The translations under genes were made by a program, and so were the position numbers. This document shows positions 15,875-20,000 of a DNA stretch of 20,000 bases, piece after piece; the stretch's first letter is position 1; every line of letters starts with the position of its first letter. Origin of the DNA: Chrysomallon squamiferum (taxonomy: Eukaryota > Mollusca > Gastropoda > Neomphalida > Peltospiridae); contig CM022678.1 of the NCBI GenBank assembly GCA_012295275.1, positions 6,943,559 through 6,963,558 on the forward strand. The letters run 5' to 3'. Under the pieces are notes generated by a model. The model ran no database searches. It saw only the letters and a program-made list of their open reading frames with translations, and was not told where the DNA came from.

Positions 15875-16155
15875 CTCGTTAAAAGTGAATTATATTAAAT
15901 TTTCTCCCTGAATTGATTTTTATAACCACAACAACCACTCTTTGTTGCAACTTATTATTGTGGTTAATACTAAAATAGCAGATAAATATCATTAATGTCC
16001 TTGTTAAGCGCGTATCAAAAATACTCTGAATTTGCGGGCTTATTTCACCGCATAACGTTAAGCGGCGGAAACTGCGGAAATGACAACTTTTAGCATTTCA
16101 TGACTACAGAGAGGAAACCACTAGAGAATGGAATTGTCAGAGTTGTTTGAGTACT

Positions 16156-16158
<3 letters not shown>

Positions 16159-16240
<82 letters not shown>
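16159..16240. repeat. (TG)41 microsatellite
   Basis: 82 bases of uninterrupted TG, then TTTGTGTTTGTG. The 16000-16150 region before it is unique and slightly GC-rich (AAGCGGCGGAAACTGCGG near 16060), but holds no recognised gene. Confidence 0.98.
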
Positions 16241-16244
<4 letters not shown>

Positions 16245-16354
16245 TGTTTGTGTGAGTATGTATGGGTTGTGTACACTATTCAGAAGTCGTTTCAACAAAA
16301 ACAACACGCCAATGACGTCGGTAATAACTGCACCAAAGTAACATTTATAACAAC

Positions 16355-16693
16355 GATAACAACTGCAGCAGCAGCAACAACAGCTGCAACAAGAACAACA
16401 AAAATAATTGCAATAATAGTAGTAGTAAGGATAATAGTTACAGTAACAATAATATTCTTAGTAGTAGCAGTCTTAGTAAGAGTAGCAGCGACAATAGTAG
16501 TAATAGTAGTAGTAGTATTAGACATCATACAACAGTGGTAGTAGACGTAGTGGTATCAGTAATAGTAGCAGTAATAGGAGCAGTAGTAGTAGTAGTAGTA
16601 TTAGAAGCATACAACAGAAGTAGTAGACGTAGTAGTAGTAGAGGTAGTAGTAGCAGTATTAGTAATATCAATGGTAATGGCAGTAGCAGTAAT

Positions 16694-16773
<80 letters not shown>

Positions 16774-16787
16774 AATAAATAGTTACC
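16355..16787. repeat. CAG/CAA/AGT trinucleotide array ending in (AGC)n(AGT)n
   Basis: CAGCAGCAACAACAGCTGCAAC-type units change into degenerate AGT units, then into pure (AGC)n at about 16695-16728 and (AGT)n at 16728-16770. Related blocks containing CATACAACAG and GTAGTAGACGTAGT occur near 16525 and 16608, so part of the array is itself duplicated. No gene is supported. Confidence 0.92.
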
Positions 16788-17710
16788 TATACTAAAAAAA
16801 AAAATAATAATAAATAAAAAAAAAATTAAAAAGTGAACCACAACTCACTAAGCCAACATAATATGAACTGCAGCAGCAGCAACAACAACAACAACAACAA
16901 CGGCAGTTAAACGATCAGCTCGACAGCAAGTAATGAACAGTGTTAGTCACATACTTGATACACAAACAGACTCCTCCCTACTTCATTCAATCCATCCTCT
17001 TCGACAGAAATAATTTCTAAATTCTTAGCGAGAGGAAGACCACTTAAAAAGATTTGCATTCCTGTTGTGACGTAGCAGATACACAGAGGTCAAACCACAG
17101 GCAAGCACACGGTTTTATCATGTGTAGAATTTTGTCTACGTAATGATCGATTCGCTTCAATTACGAGATGATGAATATTCCCTTCAGTTAAGTAGATGAT
17201 AAATAAATAAATATACGTCAAAACTTAATATTAACAGTCGTGGATGTGACTAAGGATTGAAAGAAACTGAAGAAAAGTTTACAGAAAGATTTTCACTTTA
17301 AACTGGTCTTAAAGAATATATATATAAAAAAAAAAAAAAAAAAAAATTAAAAACGTGAAAATGTTTGTCGATACGGTTTTATATGAATTAAAGCTATAAA
17401 TCAATGAACGAATAAACGAATGAATGAACGAACGAATGAATGAATGAATGAATGAATTATTATTATCATCATCATCATCATCATTATGAATATGTGAAAA
17501 AGGAAAAACCGGATCCAACAGTGAACGAACGCATCGATATTCAAGTACGCCTGACTTGGTCACCGGAAAACAGAAATCATCAGAGATGTTAATGACATCG
17601 ATGTAAACATGATTTTTTGGCGTATTTCACGCTTCATCACACATGGATGCCCACGGCTGAATGCACGCAGTCAACCTTTTCTACCCCCAGGTTTTATTTC
17701 TCGTGTGAAT
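16788..17710. other. Non-genic spacer with short repeats
   Basis: A-rich stretch at 16793-16830, CAG/CAA run at 16871-16905, unique sequence to about 17310, an A run at 17326-17346, GAAT/GAAC tetranucleotides at about 17404-17458, and (CAT)n at 17467-17487. 17500-17700 is non-repetitive but has only short open frames without recognisable domains. I see no gene. Confidence 0.75.
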
Positions 17711-17714
17711 CGTT

Positions 17715-17715
17715 T

Positions 17716-17784
<69 letters not shown>
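17715..17784. repeat. (TG)n microsatellite
   Basis: About 70 bases of TG with a single TTT interruption near 17728. Confidence 0.97.
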
Positions 17785-17786
<2 letters not shown>

Positions 17787-17929
17787 TTAGAATATAAACG
17801 GTAGTAACAAGAACGCACATGCATCATTTACTGACAGCTTTTGCAAGTTAGGTCATGGATTTTTCAACAAAAATTAAAGTAATATTTTTTTTTTCGCTCC
17901 TTCCAGCCCTGTTACTGTTGTTTTATCAC

Positions 17930-18360
17930 TAACACTACAGTTTTACTACTACTACTACTACTACATACTACCACCAGTACTACTACTACTACTACTACTA
18001 CTACCACTACTTCTGTTGTTGCTGATATTACTACTACCACCACCACCACTACTACTACTACCACTACTATTATTACCACCACCACTACCACTACTACTAC
18101 CATTACCACAGCTATTGCAGTTTTACCTGCTACTACAGCTACTGTCAATACTGTTGATATTTCTACTACTACTACTACTGCTATATTACTATCACTGCCA
18201 CTAATAATAGTAATGATGATACTACCATTACTATCATCATAATAGTTATTTTTATTGTTTTTCTAGTTGTTAGCACTAGTAATAGTAGAATAATATTATC
18301 TACAAAAAGTGGTAGTTGTATAGTAACAGTAGTAGTGGTAGCAGTAGTTTATTATGGTTA
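17930..18360. repeat. ACT/ACC trinucleotide array and related degenerate units
   Basis: ACT and ACC units from about 17945 to 18200, followed by degenerate AGT/CAT units and ATGATG runs to about 18375. Low-complexity frames (V or L/P runs) are not coding. Confidence 0.92.
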
Positions 18361-18556
18361 TGATGATGATGATGTTGATAACTGTTATTATTATATATTT
18401 TTTTGCTACGTTGATAATGTTCATGTAGTGATGTTGTTAATTTATTATCGTTTTAACTGTAACTAATAAAACAACAACTACTACTACTGCTATCAAAACA
18501 ACAACGACTACTACAACATCAACAGAACAATATATTTTGTAGCACACTGTGTTTGA

Positions 18557-18664
18557 GCATGCGCTGTGCATGCGCGCACGTACTTTTCATGGACCAGCCT
18601 AGATGGGGGAAAATTCTCAACACAGACAAAATCAAAAAATGGCGAGTTTTACGGAAACTTTCAA
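18557..18664 (+). promoter_or_regulatory. Possible promoter with NRF1-like sites and a short first exon
   Basis: GCATGCGC occurs at 18557-18564 and 18568-18575, 11 bases (about one helical turn) apart; GTGCATGCGCGC is one base off an NRF1 core. About 65 bases later AAAAATGGCGAG gives an ATG at 18639-18641 in good context, which also resembles a YY1 site. It reads MASFTETF and meets a donor-like AA|GTGAGG at 18665. Unspliced, the frame stops at TGA after nine codons. It may be the first exon of a plus-strand gene continuing past the window; no later exon is seen. Confidence 0.25.
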
Positions 18665-18805
18665 GTGAGGCGCGGTTGAAGAAAACCCCCGTTTTTTTTT
18701 TGTTGTTGTTTTTTTTTTCGTTATTTTCCATTTGAGGGAAATTTAATTTTTTAGAAATACGTCAAAGGCATTTTGTTTCATTTCCTGAGATTTCAGATCT
18801 ATCTA

Positions 18806-18846
<41 letters not shown>

Positions 18847-19208
18847 ATTGCCATCTTATTTTGTTGTTACCAATGTTTGAGACAAATGTATTTGAATTTT
18901 ATTTCTTGTAGTTGATAGAGTTGTCGTTCTATTAATAGAAAATCCTTAAAAAAAAACGAAAATAAAAAATAAAAATAAAAGAGTAAAAAAAAAGAGTAAA
19001 ATATTAATATAAACAATAGCACCAACATCATCATGGCTACTACACGGCTACTACTACAACGACTACTACAACATACTGCTACAACTGTTAAAAAAACCAT
19101 TATTATTACCACCACTTCCAATCCTTCCGCTATACTCACTACTATACCTACTAGTACTGATATTGCTATAATTACCATACCACTATCCCTACTGCAGTAC
19201 CACTATCC

Positions 19209-19240
<32 letters not shown>
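18665..19240. other. Homopolymer and trinucleotide-rich non-genic sequence
   Basis: T runs at 18691-18718, a run of about 37 A at 18808-18844 with no AATAAA close before it, A-rich AAAAT units at 18950-19000, and ACT/ACC-type trinucleotides from 19030 to 19240. A 16-base piece, CAGTACCACTATCCCT-like, occurs twice near 19180-19210. No gene seen. Confidence 0.8.
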
Positions 19241-19241
<1 letters not shown>

Positions 19242-19462
19242 GAAAAAACTGAAAGAAGAACAATAATAAAAATATGCGTAAACATGTCATCACTTGAATT
19301 ATATAAACATAACAAAATATATATATATATATTTATATAAGTATGTATCCACATATACCAATGACCATAGCCATATCTGAAGAAAACGTTAATTATTAAT
19401 AATCTTGTTTGAAATGAATGAATGAATGAATGAAAGAGAGAGAGAAGAGAGAGAGAGAGGAC

Positions 19463-19634
<172 letters not shown>

Positions 19635-19716
19635 TAGAGAGACGGCATTAAAAAAAAAAAAAAAAAAAAAAGAGAGCCAAAGATAACACGAGAGACTGCA
19701 AAAAAAAAAAAAAAAA

Positions 19717-20000
19717 TGGGGGAGCTTTCTTTTTTTTTCTTACCTTTTCAACCGTAGAATTCCCCAAACAACACAAAATAACTAACAGATCCAGCTACAA
19801 AAAACACAACCAAAAACAACAAAAAAACTCAATTTACTCAAACGGACATCAGTCGCCTAAAAACACCAGCCAAAAAACTGACCAAAACTAATTCTCCGTA
19901 ACAGCGCGCTGTGCTTTAATAGCTTCTTTCCTCTATCGATAATAAGATATGGCCGGAAACACTTACACGCAACAATGAGGCAGCGAGAATGGCTCTGTGA
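19717..20000. other. Unique sequence at the window edge, no gene called
   Basis: CA- and A-rich sequence to about 19890, then a more balanced 100 bases with AACAGCGCGCTG, TATCGATA (19934-19941) and ATGGCCGGAAAC (an ETS-like CCGGAAA). These could belong to a promoter beyond the edge. Only nine codons follow the ATG at 19954 before TGA. Too little is visible to call a gene. Confidence 0.5.

Noticed and set aside
16128-16541. VCVCVC-leading 137-residue frame
   Set aside because: Translation of (TG)n followed by a degenerate trinucleotide array.
18808-18844. Poly(A) run as a second retroposed tail
   Set aside because: No AATAAA lies just before it and no flanking duplication was seen.
19934-19960. 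TATCGATA and ATGGCCGGAAAC as a promoter and start codon
   Set aside because: Single short motifs at the window edge and a nine-codon frame; not enough to call a gene.

Overview
The window is eukaryotic nuclear DNA from a metazoan, most likely a mollusc or other lophotrochozoan. The evidence is spliced genes with GT/AG junctions, GC-rich coding islands in AT-rich flanks, a very high microsatellite load, an SLC60-type transporter, a divergent galectin-like secreted protein pair and an orphan rhodopsin-type GPCR. Mollusc is an inference from gene types and repeat style; the sequence does not prove it. No bacterial, CRISPR, tRNA or rRNA feature was seen.

Layout. 1-2644: the 3' part of a plus-strand 12-TM transporter (MFSD4/NaGLT1-like), two exons (249-531 and 1569-2644) with a matching phase-1 junction. 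2645-3744: simple repeats, a short inverted-repeat element, a minus-strand G-quadruplex motif and a G/C hairpin. 3745-6109, minus strand: a secreted PAN/Apple-like plus galectin-like gene with a tiny first exon (ATGATGGCAG) and one frameshift. 6110-10809: intergenic, holding a 2-kb 11-bp minisatellite (7013-8990), an ambiguous coding-like island (about 9115-9191) and a polyadenylated insertion-like block ending in a 71-base A run. 10810-12455, plus strand: a second, divergently oriented PAN plus galectin-like gene, disrupted by three small lesions. 12456-14265: repeat-rich spacer with CRE-like sites. 14266-15471, minus strand: a complete single-coding-exon class A GPCR with a probable 5'UTR intron. 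15876-20000: almost entirely microsatellites, plus one possible promoter and first exon near 18557-18664.

The most interesting structure is the head-to-head PAN/galectin-like pair around the minisatellite. The two copies share a 383-base block at about 96-97% identity (4409-4791 and 11390-11772). It begins exactly at the 3' splice site and stops abruptly, while the galectin-like halves are strongly diverged. A third, decayed copy of the start of this exon lies in the intron of the plus copy (11179-11231). Together these suggest a recent gene conversion or exon replacement between old inverted paralogues. There is no evidence that the transporter and the GPCR work with this pair; they are simply neighbours.
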